From Streptomyces sp. MUM 203J (lineage in GTDB: Bacteria; Actinomycetota; Actinomycetes; Streptomycetales; Streptomycetaceae), in NCBI RefSeq assembly GCF_022414595.1, contig NZ_JADWYO010000015.1:1-64000 (forward strand): a DNA stretch of 64,000 nucleotides, in the 5' to 3' direction. The position numbers and the translations under genes are program-made. Below the pieces are notes generated by a model. The model saw nothing but the letters and a program-made list of their open reading frames with translations. It had not been told where the DNA came from and did not search any database. Shown one piece after another: positions 43,224 to 54,651 of this stretch. Position 1 is the first letter of the stretch. Each line of letters begins with the position of its first letter.

Positions 43224-44139
43224 AGCGGATCCTCGGGTCCAGGACCGCGTAGAGCAGGTCGACGAGCAGGTTCGCCACCAGGAAGACGATCACGAGGATC
43301 GTCACGAAGCCGACGACGGTGGGCGAGTTGTTGCGCAGGATGCCCTGGTAGAGCTGGTAGCCGACGCCGTGGATGTTGAAGATCCGCTCGGTGACGATGG
43401 CCCCGCCCATGAGGGCGCCCACGTCGGCGCCGATGAAGGTGACGACCGGGATCAGGGAGTTGCGCAGCAGGTGCCGGGTGATGATGCGGCGCCGCGGCAG
43501 GCCCTTGGCGGTGGCGGTGCGGACGTAGTCGGCGCGGACGTTCTCCGCGATGGAGGTGCGGCTGAGCCGGGTGACGTACGCGAGGGAGACCAGGGCCAGG
43601 ACGACGCCGGGCAGGATCAGTTCGTCGAAGGTCGCGTCGGAGGACACCGACGGCCTCACCCAGCCCCACTTCACGCCCAGCAGGTACTGGAGGAGGTAGC
43701 CGGAGACGAAGGTGGGGACGGAGATGACGATCAGGGTGAGGACGAGCAGTCCCGTGTCGACGGGCCGCCCGCGCTTCAGTCCGCTGATCACGCCGAGGGC
43801 GATCCCGAAGACGATCTCGATGGCGATGGCGACGATCGTCAGCCGGAGGGTGACGGGGAAGGCGTCGGCCATCAGGTCGAGGACGGGCTGGCCGTTGAAG
43901 GCGGTGCCGAAGTCGCCCTGGAAGATGGCGGCCATGTAGAGCAGGTACTGCTTCCACAGGGGCTCGTCGAGGTTGAGGTCCTCGCGGATGCGGGCGGCGG
44001 TGGCCGGGTCGGGGGCCTTGTCGCCGAACAGGGCGGCGACCGGGTCCCCGAGGGCGTACACCATGAGGAAGATGAGCAGGGTGGTCCCGATGAACACCGG
44101 GACCATCTGCAGGAGCCGCCGGATGACGTAGCGTCCCAT
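43216..44139 (-). CDS. oppB: oligopeptide permease, OppB/DppB type (cluster 1)
   Basis: A 307-residue permease of the DppB family. The N-terminal motif is GRYVIRRLLQMVPVFIGTTLLIF, then EDLNLDEPLWKQYLLYM. Helices include IVAIAIEIVFGIALGVISG and GLLVLTLIVISVPTFVSGYLLQY. The EAA loop reads RADYVRTATAKGLPRRRIITRH. It forms the membrane channel with OppC. The stop overlaps the OppC start, and the binding-protein gene ends 12 bases upstream. Confidence 0.93.
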   Translation of the reverse strand: MGRYVIRRLLQMVPVFIGTTLLIFLMVYALGDPVAALFGDKAPDPATAARIREDLNLDEPLWKQYLLYMAAIFQGDFGTAFNGQPVLDLMADAFPVTLRLTIVAIAIEIVFGIALGVISGLKRGRPVDTGLLVLTLIVISVPTFVSGYLLQYLLGVKWGWVRPSVSSDATFDELILPGVVLALVSLAYVTRLSRTSIAENVRADYVRTATAKGLPRRRIITRHLLRNSLIPVVTFIGADVGALMGGAIVTERIFNIHGVGYQLYQGILRNNSPTVVGFVTILVIVFLVANLLVDLLYAVLDPRIRYA

Positions 44140-44151
44140 GCCGGGGCCCGC

Positions 44152-45765
44152 TCAGCCGACCTTGATCTGGTCGTACACCGGGACGCTGAACTGGTTGAGC
44201 TTCACGTCCGAGAGCCGCTCGGCGTAGCCCGCACTGCCGTTCTGGTACCACAGCGGGATGGCCGGCATCTGCTCCGCGAGGACCCGCTCGGAGTCCTGGA
44301 ACAGGTCGACGGCCTTGGCCTGGTCGCTCTCGGCGTTGGCCTCGTCGACGAGCTGGTCGAACCGGGCGTTGCTGAACTTGCCGTTGTTGGAGGAGGCGCC
44401 GGTGTAGTACAGCGGCTGGAGGAAGTTCTGGATGAGCGGGTAGTCGGCCTGCCAGCCGGAGCGGTAGGGGCCGGTCATCTTGTCGGTGGTGACCTGGTTG
44501 CGGAAGTCCGCGAAGGTGCCGACGGGGTTGACGGTGCAGACGGTGCCCTGGGCGAGGACGTTGTTGATGCTGTTGCAGACCGCTTCCATCCAGTCGCGGT
44601 GGGAGCCGGTGTCCACGTTGGAGGTGAGGGTCATCTTGCCGCCGGGGAGGCCGCCGCCCTCGGCGATGAGCTGCTTGGCCGCGTCCGGGTCGAACTCGCA
44701 GGCGTCGCCGCAGATGTCGGCGAACCCGCCCTGCTCGCCGAGGGCGGGTGAGGTCCAGTCCTCGGCGGGGGTGCGGGTGTTCTGGAAGATCTGCTGGGTG
44801 ATCTCCTCGCGGTTGATCGCCTTGGAGATGCCGATGCGGACCTTCTCCATGCCGGGCTTGTTCCACTCGGGCCGGTAGAAGGGGAACACGACCGTCTGGA
44901 TGATCAGCGCCGGCTGGTTGATGTACCGGTCCCCCAGATCGCTCTCCACGTTGCGGAGCTGCTGGGCGGGGATGTCGTCGACGAGGTCCAGGTTGCCGGC
45001 GAGCAGGTCCGTGTAGGCGGTGTTGTTGTCGGTGTAGACCCGCAGGTCGACACCGGCGTTCTGGGCCTTGTCGGGGCCGGTGTAGTTCTCCCAGCGGCGC
45101 AGCCGCATGACGCTGCCGCGCTCGTACGAGTCCACGGTGTACGGGCCGTTGCCGACCGGCTTGTTCAGCCAGGCGGCGTGGTCGGTGAAGAACGCCTGGG
45201 GCAGCGGCATGAACGCGTTGTAGCCGAGGGTGTCGGGCCAGGTGGAGAACTTGTTCTTCAGTGCGACGGTGAAGTGCAGGTCGTCCTGGACGGCCAGACC
45301 GCTCATGGTGTCGGCGGTGGCGGAGCCCTCGGCCGGGTGGACCTCGTCGTAGCCGACGATGTCGCTGAAGAAGGGGGCGTTGGCCTGGGTGTTGTCGATG
45401 TCCGCGGCGTAGTTCCATGCGTCGACGAAGGACTCGGCGGTGACCTTCTCGCCGTTGCTGAAGGTCCAGCCGTCCTTGAGGGTGACGGTGAAGTTCTGGG
45501 AGTCGGTCGTCTCGATGCTCTCGGCGACCATGTTCTCGGCTTCGCCGGTCTCCGGGTCGTACCTCTTCAGCCCCCGGAAGATCATGTCCAGCACCTTGCC
45601 GCCCTGGACCTCGTTGGTGTTGGCGGGCTCCAGGGGGTTCTGGGGGTCGCCCCACGACGAGCTCAGGATCCCCTCGCCGCCACCGGAGTCGCCGCCGCAG
45701 GCGGTCGCCGCGAGGGCGGCGGCCATGGCGCATGCGACCCACTTGGCGTACCTGGCTCCACGCAT
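44152..45765 (-). CDS. oppA: oligopeptide-binding lipoprotein (solute-binding family 5, cluster 1)
   Basis: A 537-residue lipoprotein. The signal MRGARYAKWV...ATAC has the lipidated Cys at residue 23. The family 5 fold follows: NPLEPANTNEVQGGKVLDMIFRGL, the block FTVTLKDGWTFSNGEKVTAESFVDAWNY, the KPVGNGPYTVDSYE hinge and GWQADYPLIQNFL near the end. It captures peptides outside the membrane for the OppBC channel. ATG 45765 has AGGAGG upstream. Its signal peptide is nearly identical to that of the cluster 2 protein, evidence of duplication. It is the first gene of its operon. Confidence 0.94.
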   Translation of the reverse strand: MRGARYAKWVACAMAAALAATACGGDSGGGEGILSSSWGDPQNPLEPANTNEVQGGKVLDMIFRGLKRYDPETGEAENMVAESIETTDSQNFTVTLKDGWTFSNGEKVTAESFVDAWNYAADIDNTQANAPFFSDIVGYDEVHPAEGSATADTMSGLAVQDDLHFTVALKNKFSTWPDTLGYNAFMPLPQAFFTDHAAWLNKPVGNGPYTVDSYERGSVMRLRRWENYTGPDKAQNAGVDLRVYTDNNTAYTDLLAGNLDLVDDIPAQQLRNVESDLGDRYINQPALIIQTVVFPFYRPEWNKPGMEKVRIGISKAINREEITQQIFQNTRTPAEDWTSPALGEQGGFADICGDACEFDPDAAKQLIAEGGGLPGGKMTLTSNVDTGSHRDWMEAVCNSINNVLAQGTVCTVNPVGTFADFRNQVTTDKMTGPYRSGWQADYPLIQNFLQPLYYTGASSNNGKFSNARFDQLVDEANAESDQAKAVDLFQDSERVLAEQMPAIPLWYQNGSAGYAERLSDVKLNQFSVPVYDQIKVG

Positions 45766-46207
45766 GGAGTGCCTCCTGACCGGGACGGTGCCGTGTGCTT
45801 CCGACTGCGCCCCAATAGATCGCGGGCATGCTGCTCCCGCACCTGTACGACACCCATCCGGGACCATGCCGCCGCGCCAAACCGCCCGTACGGGTGGGGT
45901 GGGGGCCATGGCCCGACGGCGTACAGTCGCCCCGGAGAGGTACAGCGACCTTGGCGGGTGGGGCGGGCGCAGGTTACGCGGCCACAGAGCCGGGTCCACT
46001 GCGCTGCCCGAAACAGACAGACCGGCTGTGAACCCTCCCGGGCCGGTCGTCATGCTCGTTACGGCCACAACCTGCCAGCTCTCGGAGCGATTCAGCCATC
46101 CTGTCGGAGGACGTCCGCCTTCTTCAGCAGCTGACAGGAAAACCCTTCGCGTGCAGGTCGCATCCGTGCAAGGCTCACGCCCGCATCTCAGTTTCGAAGG
46201 GGGAGAA
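45766..46207. other. intergenic region between Opp cluster 1 and a divergent small secreted gene
   Basis: These 442 bases separate two divergent starts and must hold both promoters. No gene is supported on either strand. No riboswitch or clear promoter hexamers were recognised; a GGGGGAG ribosome site for the plus-strand gene lies at its right end. Confidence 0.5.
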
Positions 46208-46447
46208 ATGATCGCGAAGCATGCCGTGAGGCACTGGTCCGTGAAGGTGGGCACCATCGTCACAGCGACCGCCGCAGCCGTGGCCTTTTCTGCAGGACCG
46301 GCCTCGGCGGAGACAATCCTCAGGTGGTACTCGTACACCACTCAGGGTGCGAAGAAGTGCAACAGTGATGCCAACCTCGCCGGCCCGGGTTACTACTGCA
46401 CGACCGTCACCGTGACCGGCACCAAGTTCTACGCCCTGGCCCGCTGA
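46208..46447 (+). CDS. small secreted protein between the two Opp operons
   Basis: A 79-residue secreted protein. The signal peptide is cut near residue 34 (PASA/E), leaving a ~45-residue mature peptide with two Cys (KKCNSD and GYYCTTV), probably one disulfide, and aromatic ILRWYSYTT. ATG 46208 follows GGGGGAG. It is the only plus-strand gene between two large minus-strand peptide-import operons and has its own terminator. No family is recognised. Whether this short exported peptide is connected with peptide import next door is a question, not a conclusion. Confidence 0.75.
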   Translation: MIAKHAVRHWSVKVGTIVTATAAAVAFSAGPASAETILRWYSYTTQGAKKCNSDANLAGPGYYCTTVTVTGTKFYALAR

Positions 46448-46505
46448 CCGCAGCACGCCGAGGAACCTGAAGGCCGTCTCGGCGTGGGGATACCAGGTTC
46501 ACGAA

Positions 46506-46539
46506 AGGCGCCCGCAACCTCATCAGGTTGCGGGCGCCT
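46506..46539. terminator. bidirectional hairpin terminator
   Basis: A perfect 15-bp stem (AGGCGCCCGCAACCT with its complement) closes a CATC loop. It lies between the convergent small secreted gene (stop 46447) and the cluster 2 OppF gene (stop 46554) and can end both. Confidence 0.9.
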
Positions 46540-46553
46540 GCCGTGCTCGGAGG

Positions 46554-47636
46554 TTACGCCGCGTGGATGACGTCCTTCTCCTCGGCGAAGTGGCACGCCG
46601 ACTCGTGGGCCGCCGGCGTGTCCGTGTTCTGGAAGCGCTCGGGGACCGCCAGCAGCGGCACCTCCTGGGCGCACTTGTCCTGCGCCTTCCAGCAGCGGGT
46701 GCGGAAGCGGCAGCCCGACGGCGGGTCGGCCGGTGACGGGACGTCACCGGTCAGGATGATCCGCTCGCGGCCCTCGCGCAGGTCCGGGTCCGGGACCGGG
46801 ACCGCCGACAGCAGCGCCTGGGTGTAGGGGTGCGTCGGGTGGTCGTAGATCTCCGCGTCCGTGCCGATCTCGGCCATCTTGCCGAGGTACATGACGCCGA
46901 CCCGGTCGGAGATGTGCCGGACGATCGACAGGTCGTGCGCGATGAACACGTACGACAGGTCGAACTCGTTCTGCAGCTTCTCCATCAGGTTGACGACCTG
47001 GGCCTGGACGGACACGTCCAGCGCCGAGACCGGCTCGTCGCAGATGATGATCTCCGGGTTCAGCGCCAGCCCGCGCGCGATGCCGATGCGCTGGCGCTGG
47101 CCGCCGGAGAACTGGTGCGGGTACCGGTTGATGTACTCGGGGTTGAGGCCCACGACGTCCAGCAGCTCCTGGACCTTGCGGCGCCGGTCGCCCTTCGGGG
47201 CCACCTCGGGGTGGATCTCGAAGGTCTCCCCGATGATGTCACCGACCGTCATCCGGGGGTTCAGGGACGTGTACGGGTCCTGGAACACCATCTGGATGTT
47301 GCGGCGCACGGCCTTCAGCGCGCGGCCGGACAGCTTGGTGATGTCCTGGCCCTTGTAGAAGATCTCACCGGACGTCGCGGTCTCCAGCATCATCAGCAGC
47401 TTGGCGACCGTGGACTTGCCACAGCCCGACTCGCCGACGATGCCGAGGGTCTCGCCCCGGTAGAGGTCGAAGGAGATGCCGTCGACGGCCTTGACCGCGC
47501 CGACCTGCTTCTTGAAGAGGATCCCCTGGGTCAGCGGGAAGTGCTTGACGAGGTTGCGGACCTGGAGGATCGGCTCACCCCGGTCCGCGGCCGGCTTCGC
47601 GTCCACGGCCTCGTCCTTCTTGGCCAGCTCAGCCAT
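46554..47636 (-). CDS. oppF: oligopeptide ABC transporter ATPase, OppF type (cluster 2)
   Basis: A 360-residue ABC ATPase with Walker [19 protein letters not shown], signature [15 protein letters not shown] and Walker [13 protein letters not shown]. The C-terminal Cys motif is [16 protein letters not shown]. Long blocks are identical to the cluster 1 protein, for example [16 protein letters not shown] against [16 protein letters not shown]. It energises peptide import with the adjacent OppD. The start overlaps the OppD stop by eight bases. It is the last gene of the second five-gene operon and ends in the strong shared terminator. Confidence 0.93.
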   Translation of the reverse strand: MAELAKKDEAVDAKPAADRGEPILQVRNLVKHFPLTQGILFKKQVGAVKAVDGISFDLYRGETLGIVGESGCGKSTVAKLLMMLETATSGEIFYKGQDITKLSGRALKAVRRNIQMVFQDPYTSLNPRMTVGDIIGETFEIHPEVAPKGDRRRKVQELLDVVGLNPEYINRYPHQFSGGQRQRIGIARGLALNPEIIICDEPVSALDVSVQAQVVNLMEKLQNEFDLSYVFIAHDLSIVRHISDRVGVMYLGKMAEIGTDAEIYDHPTHPYTQALLSAVPVPDPDLREGRERIILTGDVPSPADPPSGCRFRTRCWKAQDKCAQEVPLLAVPERFQNTDTPAAHESACHFAEEKDVIHAA

Positions 47637-48687
47637 GGATCGTCTCCTTCCAGAAGTGGCACGCGCTGCCGCGGCCGGTGAGCTCGGTGCCGTCCTGCTC
47701 GGTCACCTGGTGCAGCGCCGGGACGTCCTCACGGCAGACGTCCTGCGCCTTGGGACAGCGCGGGCTGAACGCACAACCCGAGGGGATGCGCGTCAGGTTG
47801 GGCGGCAGGCCCTTGATGGCGTAGAGCTCCTGGCCCTTCTGGTCCAGACGGGGAATCGAGTCCAGCAGACCCCGGGTGTACGGGTGGGCCGGGCGCTTGT
47901 ACAGCTCGTGCACCGGCGCCTCCTCCACGATGCGGCCCGCGTACATCACCGCGATCTTGTCCGCGACGTCCGCGACGACGCCGAGGTCGTGGGTGATGAG
48001 GATCAGCCCCATGTTGTACTCGCGCTGCAGCTCCGCGAGCAGGTCCATGACCTGGGCCTGGACCGTCACGTCGAGCGCTGTGGTGGGCTCGTCCGCGATG
48101 ATCAGGTCCGGCTCCAGCGCCAGCGCCATGGCGATCATGATGCGCTGGCGCATACCGCCGGAGAACTGGTGCGGGTAGTCGTTGACCCGGGCCGCGGCGG
48201 CCGGGATCTTCACCCGGTCCATCAGCTCGATGGCCTTGGCCTTGGCGTCCTTCTTGGACAGACCCTGGTGCACCCGGAACATCTCACCGAGCTGGTAGCC
48301 GACGGAGAGCACCGGGTTCAGCGAGGACAGGGCGTCCTGGAAGATCATCGCGATCTTGCTGCCGCGGATCTTGCGGCGCTCCTCGGCGGACATCTTGAGC
48401 ATGTCCTTGCCGTGGAAGAGGATCTCGCCCTGCGGGATACGGCCCGGCGGCATGTCGAGGATGCCCATGACGGCCTGCGCCGTCACAGACTTGCCGGAGC
48501 CGGACTCGCCGAGCACGGCCAGCGTCTCGCCGGAACGGACCGAGTAGTTCACGCCGTTGACGGCCTTGGCCACGCCGTCCCGGGTGTGGAACTCCACGTG
48601 CAGGTTCCGGACGTCGAGCAGCGGGCTGCCGTCGTCCTCGGCGCCGCGAGGCGCGGGGACGTCCGCGGTTTTGGAGATGGTGGTCAC
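47629..48687 (-). CDS. oppD: oligopeptide ABC transporter ATPase, OppD type (cluster 2)
   Basis: A 352-residue ABC ATPase. Walker A is GESGSGKSV, the Q-loop [10 protein letters not shown], the signature [15 protein letters not shown] and Walker [13 protein letters not shown]. The C-terminal motif [15 protein letters not shown] is the OppD zinc/Fe-S-like extension. It has ~20 extra N-terminal residues relative to the cluster 1 copy. The oppC gene ends 11 bases upstream. Pairing with OppF gives the asymmetric ATPase dimer of Opp systems. Confidence 0.93.
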   Translation of the reverse strand: MTTISKTADVPAPRGAEDDGSPLLDVRNLHVEFHTRDGVAKAVNGVNYSVRSGETLAVLGESGSGKSVTAQAVMGILDMPPGRIPQGEILFHGKDMLKMSAEERRKIRGSKIAMIFQDALSSLNPVLSVGYQLGEMFRVHQGLSKKDAKAKAIELMDRVKIPAAAARVNDYPHQFSGGMRQRIMIAMALALEPDLIIADEPTTALDVTVQAQVMDLLAELQREYNMGLILITHDLGVVADVADKIAVMYAGRIVEEAPVHELYKRPAHPYTRGLLDSIPRLDQKGQELYAIKGLPPNLTRIPSGCAFSPRCPKAQDVCREDVPALHQVTEQDGTELTGRGSACHFWKETIHG

Positions 48688-48698
48688 GTACGCCTCCC

Positions 48699-49658
48699 TC
48701 AGCGCAGCTTGGGGTCGAGGGCGTTGCGGACCGCATCGCCGAACATCAGGAACGAGAGCACGGTGATCGAGACCATCACGGACGGAATGATCAGCACATA
48801 GGGCGCGTTGCGCAGCTGCTCACGGCCGCTGGAGACATCCACGCCCCAGGAGACGGTCGGCTCGGCCAGACCGACACCCAGGAAGGACAGCGTCGCCTCG
48901 GCCGCGATGTAGCCGCCGAGCGCGATGGTCGCGACGACGATGATCGGGGCCAGCGCGTTGGGCAGGATGTGCCGCATCAGGATCCGCCAGGTGGAGGCGC
49001 CCAGCGCCTTGGCGGCGACGACGTAGTCGGCCTGCTTGATGGTGATGACCGAGCCCCGGGAGACCCTCGCGATGGACGTCCAGCCGAGGAACGCCAGAGC
49101 CAGGATCACCACATAGACCTCACGGGTCTCGAAGGCGGTGAGGATGACCATGGCGCCGAGCAGGAAGGGAACGCCGAAGAAGATGTCGGTGACCCGGGAC
49201 AGCAGGGCGTCCACCCAGCCGCCGAAGTAGCCGGCGAGCATGCCGACGAACGTGCCGAGGAGCGTGACCAGGATGGTCACGCCGACGCCGACGAGGATCG
49301 AGGCGCGGGCGCCGTACAGCACACGGGCGTAGATGGAGCGGCCCTGGCCGTCGTAGCCGAGCCAGTCCGGCTGGAAGAAGTGCGTCCAGTTCGGGTGCTG
49401 GAGGTAGTGGTTCGCCAGGTCGGCGTCCCGCGGCGAGGCGCTGGTGAACAGCCACGGGAAGAACGAGATCACCAGCAGCAGCACGATGAGCCCGGCCGAT
49501 ATCAGGAACATCGGCTGGCGGCGCAGGTCGTGCCAGGCGTCGGACCAGAGGCTGCGCGGCTTGCCCGGGGCGGGACCCGTCTCGGAGACGGTCGCGGCGT
49601 CGGTCGCCGTGACCGTCGTGGCCTTCTCGGCCGTGGTCTCAGCGGTCTTGTCAGGCAT
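48699..49658 (-). CDS. oppC: oligopeptide permease, OppC/DppC type (cluster 2)
   Basis: A 319-residue permease. A ~45-residue Thr/Ala-rich N-terminal tail precedes PMFLISAGLIVLLLVISFFPW. The external loop (WLGYDGQGRSIYARVLYGAR) and the EAA motif (VVAAKALGASTWRILMRHILPNAL) are normal. The C-terminus ALDPKLR is shared with cluster 1. It overlaps oppB by eight bases (ATGCCTGA), the same junction as in cluster 1. It lacks the Ser-Pro-Glu repeat of its paralogue. Confidence 0.93.
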   Translation of the reverse strand: MPDKTAETTAEKATTVTATDAATVSETGPAPGKPRSLWSDAWHDLRRQPMFLISAGLIVLLLVISFFPWLFTSASPRDADLANHYLQHPNWTHFFQPDWLGYDGQGRSIYARVLYGARASILVGVGVTILVTLLGTFVGMLAGYFGGWVDALLSRVTDIFFGVPFLLGAMVILTAFETREVYVVILALAFLGWTSIARVSRGSVITIKQADYVVAAKALGASTWRILMRHILPNALAPIIVVATIALGGYIAAEATLSFLGVGLAEPTVSWGVDVSSGREQLRNAPYVLIIPSVMVSITVLSFLMFGDAVRNALDPKLR

Positions 49659-50580
49659 ACCGGATCCTCGGGTCCAGGACCGCGTACAGCAGGTCGACGA
49701 GCAGGCTGGCGAGCAGGTAGACGAGGACGATCAGCGATGCGATGCCGACGACGGTGGCGCCCTCACGGCGGAAGAGCGCCTCGTAGATGGCGAGACCGAC
49801 ACCCTTCACGTTGAAGATGCCCTCGGTGACGATGGCGCCGGTCATCAGGTTGCCGATGTCGGTGCCGAGGAAGGTGACGACGGGAACCAGAGAGTTGCGC
49901 ATCAGGTGGATGCCGACGATCCGGCGGCGCGGCAGGCCCTTGGCGACCGCGGTGCGCATGTAGTCGGCACGCAGGTTCTCGGCCATCGACGTACGGGTCA
50001 GCCGGGCCACGTACGCCAGTGAGAGTGAACCGAGCACGATGGCTGGCAGGAAGAGGTCCCCGAAGTTCTCGGAGTCCGTGACCGTCGGCGTCACGAGCTG
50101 GAACTGGAACGCGAAGATGTACTGCATCAGGTAGCCCAGCACGAAGGAGGGCATGGAGATCAGCACGAGGGTCAGCGTCAGCAGACCCTTGTCCCGCACG
50201 GAGTTGGGGCGCAGACCCGCGATCACGCCCAGGCCGATGCCGACCAGGACCGTGAACGCGAAGGCGAACAGCGTGAGCCGGATCGTGACCGGGAACGCGT
50301 CAGCGATGATCTCCGCGATGGGGCGCTTACTGGCGATCTCCGTACCGAAGTCACCCTGGATCAGGTTGGTCAGATAGTTCCAGTACTGGACCAGCAGCGG
50401 CTGGTCCAGCCCCAGGTCGTGGCGCAGGGCCTCGATGATCGCCGGGTCCCGGCTCTGCTCACCGGCGAGCGCTCTGACGGGGTCGCCTGGGAGCGCGTAC
50501 ATCATGCTGAAGATCAGGAATGTCGATCCGATGAACACCGGGATCATCTGGAGCAGTCGTCGTGCGACGTAGCGCCCCAT
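49651..50580 (-). CDS. oppB: oligopeptide permease, OppB/DppB type (cluster 2)
   Basis: A 309-residue permease: GRYVARRLLQMIPVFIGSTFLIF start, RHDLGLDQPLLVQYW, helices FAFAFTVLVGIGLGVIAGL and LTLTLVLISMPSFVLGYLMQY, and the EAA loop RADYMRTAVAKGLPRRRIVG. It ends DPRIRYA, identical to cluster 1. It forms the translocation path with OppC. The gap to the binding-protein gene (133 bases) is larger than in cluster 1, but no clear terminator fills it. Confidence 0.93.
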   Translation of the reverse strand: MGRYVARRLLQMIPVFIGSTFLIFSMMYALPGDPVRALAGEQSRDPAIIEALRHDLGLDQPLLVQYWNYLTNLIQGDFGTEIASKRPIAEIIADAFPVTIRLTLFAFAFTVLVGIGLGVIAGLRPNSVRDKGLLTLTLVLISMPSFVLGYLMQYIFAFQFQLVTPTVTDSENFGDLFLPAIVLGSLSLAYVARLTRTSMAENLRADYMRTAVAKGLPRRRIVGIHLMRNSLVPVVTFLGTDIGNLMTGAIVTEGIFNVKGVGLAIYEALFRREGATVVGIASLIVLVYLLASLLVDLLYAVLDPRIRYA

Positions 50581-50713
50581 GTGGTGCCTCCGTGAGGGGT
50601 TGACGCGGTCCGGAGGGCTGCCGGGGTGTCGGTGGGTGGCAGCCCTCGGACCACCGCCGCCGTCGGATCACCGACGGCGGCGGTTGACGGCCGAGTGGGG
50701 TGGGCCCGCAGGC

Positions 50714-52330
50714 TTACTTGACGGTGACCTGCGGCAGCTCGATGTCGCCGTGGAAGTCGACGACGACGTTGTCGACGCCCTTACCGTGGCCACCGTTGAT
50801 GCGGTAGTACCACAGCGGGATCGACGGCATCTTCTCGAGCAGCTTCTTCTCGACCTCCTGGTAGGCCTTCACGGCCTCTTCCATGGAGGTGGCGTCGTCG
50901 CCCTTGGCCATCATCTCGTCGATCTCCTTGTCGGAGAAACGACCGTTGTTGGACTCGGCCTTGGAGTGGTACAGCTCCTTGAGGAAGTTGACGTTGACCG
51001 GGTAGTCGGCCACCCAGCCGCCGCGGTACATCGACTTCACCTGGTCGTTGTCGCGGGCCTCGAGGTCGGTCGGGAAGTCCGGCTTCGGGTCGCCGACGCA
51101 GTCCACACCGGTGGCGTTGCGGATGGACTCGCAGACCGCGGTCACCCACTCCTTGTGGCCGCCGTCGCTGTTGTACTGGATGAACAGCTTGTTGTCGGGG
51201 ACGCCGCCGCCCTCCTTGACAAGCTTCTTCGCCTTCTCCGGGTTGTACGTGAAGACGTCGGTGCCCAGGTCCTGGTTGCCCTTGACCTGCGGCGGGGTCC
51301 AGCTGTTCGCCGGGGTGCGGGTGTTGTTCAGGACGGTCTTGGTGATCGTGTCACGGTCGATCGCCATGGACAGACCCTGGAGGACCTTGGGGTCGATGTC
51401 CTTGAACGTCTTGCTGTAGAACGCCGGGACCAGCGTCTGGATGGCCGAGTACGGCTGCTCGATGGCGCCGTCGCCCAGGTCCTGCTTGTACTTCGGCAGG
51501 TCCGTCGGGCCGACCTGGCGGATGATGTCCAGGTTGCCGGAGACGACGTCGCGGTAGGCGGCCTCGACCGTGGCGTAGTTCTTGAACTGGATGCCCTTGT
51601 TGGCAGCCTTGTTCGGGCCCTTGTAGTCGTCGAAGGCCTTGACCTGGATGAGCTTCTTGTGGTCCCACTTCTCGAACTGGTAGGGACCGTTGCCGACCGG
51701 CTTCTGGCCGAACGCCTTCGGGTCGTCGAAGAAGACCTTCGGGAGCGGGGCCCAGGTCGCGTAGCCCAGCTTGTAGTTGAAGTACGGGACCTTCGTCTTC
51801 AGCGTGATGGTGAAGGTGGTGTCGTCGATCGCCTTCAGGCCCGACATCTTGTCGGCCTTCGGGTCACCCTTCTCCGGGTGGACGTCGTCGTAGCCCTCGA
51901 TGTCCGAGAACCAGAAGGAGTTCTGCTGCTTGTTCTTGGCGTTGGCGTACCAGTTCCACGCGTCGATGTACGACTGCGAGGTGACGGCCTCGCCGTTGTG
52001 GAACTTCCAGCCCTCCTTGAGCTTGACGGTCCACACCTTGGAGTCCTCGGTCTCGACGGACTCGGCGTTCGTGAGAACGATCTCGCCGTTGCCGTCGAAG
52101 TCGAGCAGCTGGGTGAAGAGCGACTGGATGACGTACGAACCGTTGGACTCGTTCGTGTCGGCCGGGATCAGCGGCTTCTGCGGCTCACCGACATCGATCG
52201 AGACATAACCGGCCGGCTTGCCGCTGCTGTCGTTCTTGCTGTCGTCACTCTTGCTTCCACCGCAAGCAGTGGCGGCCATGGCAACGGCGATCGCGCCTGC
52301 CACCCACTTGGCGCTCTTCGCACCCCGCAT
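50714..52330 (-). CDS. oppA: oligopeptide-binding lipoprotein (solute-binding family 5, cluster 2)
   Basis: A 538-residue lipoprotein with signal MRGAKSAKWV...ATAC (Cys23) and a charged linker (GGSKSDDSKNDSSGKP). The family 5 core has KPLIPADTNESNGSYV, WTVKLKEGWKFHNGEAVTS, KPVGNGPYQFEKWD and GWVADYPVNVNFL. ATG 52330 has GGAGGAA upstream. Lys and Asn are more frequent than in cluster 1, so codon choice is less GC-extreme and expression may be high. It feeds peptides to the cluster 2 channel. It is the first gene of the operon, with a 413-base upstream region. Confidence 0.94.
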   Translation of the reverse strand: MRGAKSAKWVAGAIAVAMAATACGGSKSDDSKNDSSGKPAGYVSIDVGEPQKPLIPADTNESNGSYVIQSLFTQLLDFDGNGEIVLTNAESVETEDSKVWTVKLKEGWKFHNGEAVTSQSYIDAWNWYANAKNKQQNSFWFSDIEGYDDVHPEKGDPKADKMSGLKAIDDTTFTITLKTKVPYFNYKLGYATWAPLPKVFFDDPKAFGQKPVGNGPYQFEKWDHKKLIQVKAFDDYKGPNKAANKGIQFKNYATVEAAYRDVVSGNLDIIRQVGPTDLPKYKQDLGDGAIEQPYSAIQTLVPAFYSKTFKDIDPKVLQGLSMAIDRDTITKTVLNNTRTPANSWTPPQVKGNQDLGTDVFTYNPEKAKKLVKEGGGVPDNKLFIQYNSDGGHKEWVTAVCESIRNATGVDCVGDPKPDFPTDLEARDNDQVKSMYRGGWVADYPVNVNFLKELYHSKAESNNGRFSDKEIDEMMAKGDDATSMEEAVKAYQEVEKKLLEKMPSIPLWYYRINGGHGKGVDNVVVDFHGDIELPQVTVK

Positions 52331-52682
52331 GGGTTCCTCCTCATGAGTCACTTGTCACTGAATGAGAGGCATGCGCGAGCGACCGACACCCCTGACGGCG
52401 TTCGCGCACCTGCCCCTGTGTGTGCTCGTGAGTCGGCGCGCTCCCCACAGCGCGTGACCCATTGACCCGAGCTCAGTGGAGCCAACTATTAAGTACGACG
52501 GGTCCGTAAACCACACTTAAAGGGTCTCGTTTTGACAACATCACTCCACCCCGGGTGACCGAAATCCGGACAAAACGATCACAGACAGACACCCGCGAAA
52601 CGGACTGTTAACCCATGTTCCGGTGCGCGGAGATCGATATCCGGACAGCGCCGGGGAGGCGGAGGGGCAAACGGATTGACGA
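52331..52682 (-). promoter_or_regulatory. upstream region of Opp cluster 2, AT-rich promoter stretch
   Basis: Between 52480 and 52545 the sequence is markedly AT-rich for this genome, with TTGTCA on the minus strand near 52535 and TACTTAAT near 52490. This is the probable promoter of the cluster 2 operon, leaving a leader of about 150 bases. No gene is supported here. Confidence 0.4.
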
Positions 52683-52724
52683 AGGGCCCGGCCCTGTGTC
52701 GGATGCGACACAGGGCCGGGCCCT
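52683..52724 (-). terminator. strong hairpin terminator of typA
   Basis: A perfect 19-bp stem (52683-52701 with 52706-52724) closes a GATG loop, 19 bases after the typA stop. It is the clear end of the typA transcript and insulates the downstream Opp operon. Confidence 0.92.
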
Positions 52725-52743
52725 CGGGCCGGGACGGGAACCG

Positions 52744-54651
<1,908 letters not shown>

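Noticed and set aside
42974..45880. Long minus-strand open frame through the oppB/oppA genes, and similar ones at 60112-63042, 35697-38096 and 52615-56421 on the strand opposite to clear genes
   Set aside because: In DNA of this GC content the wrong frames of real genes stay open for kilobases. These translate to Arg/Pro/Gly/His-rich sequence with no motif, while the genes on the other frame have full family signatures.
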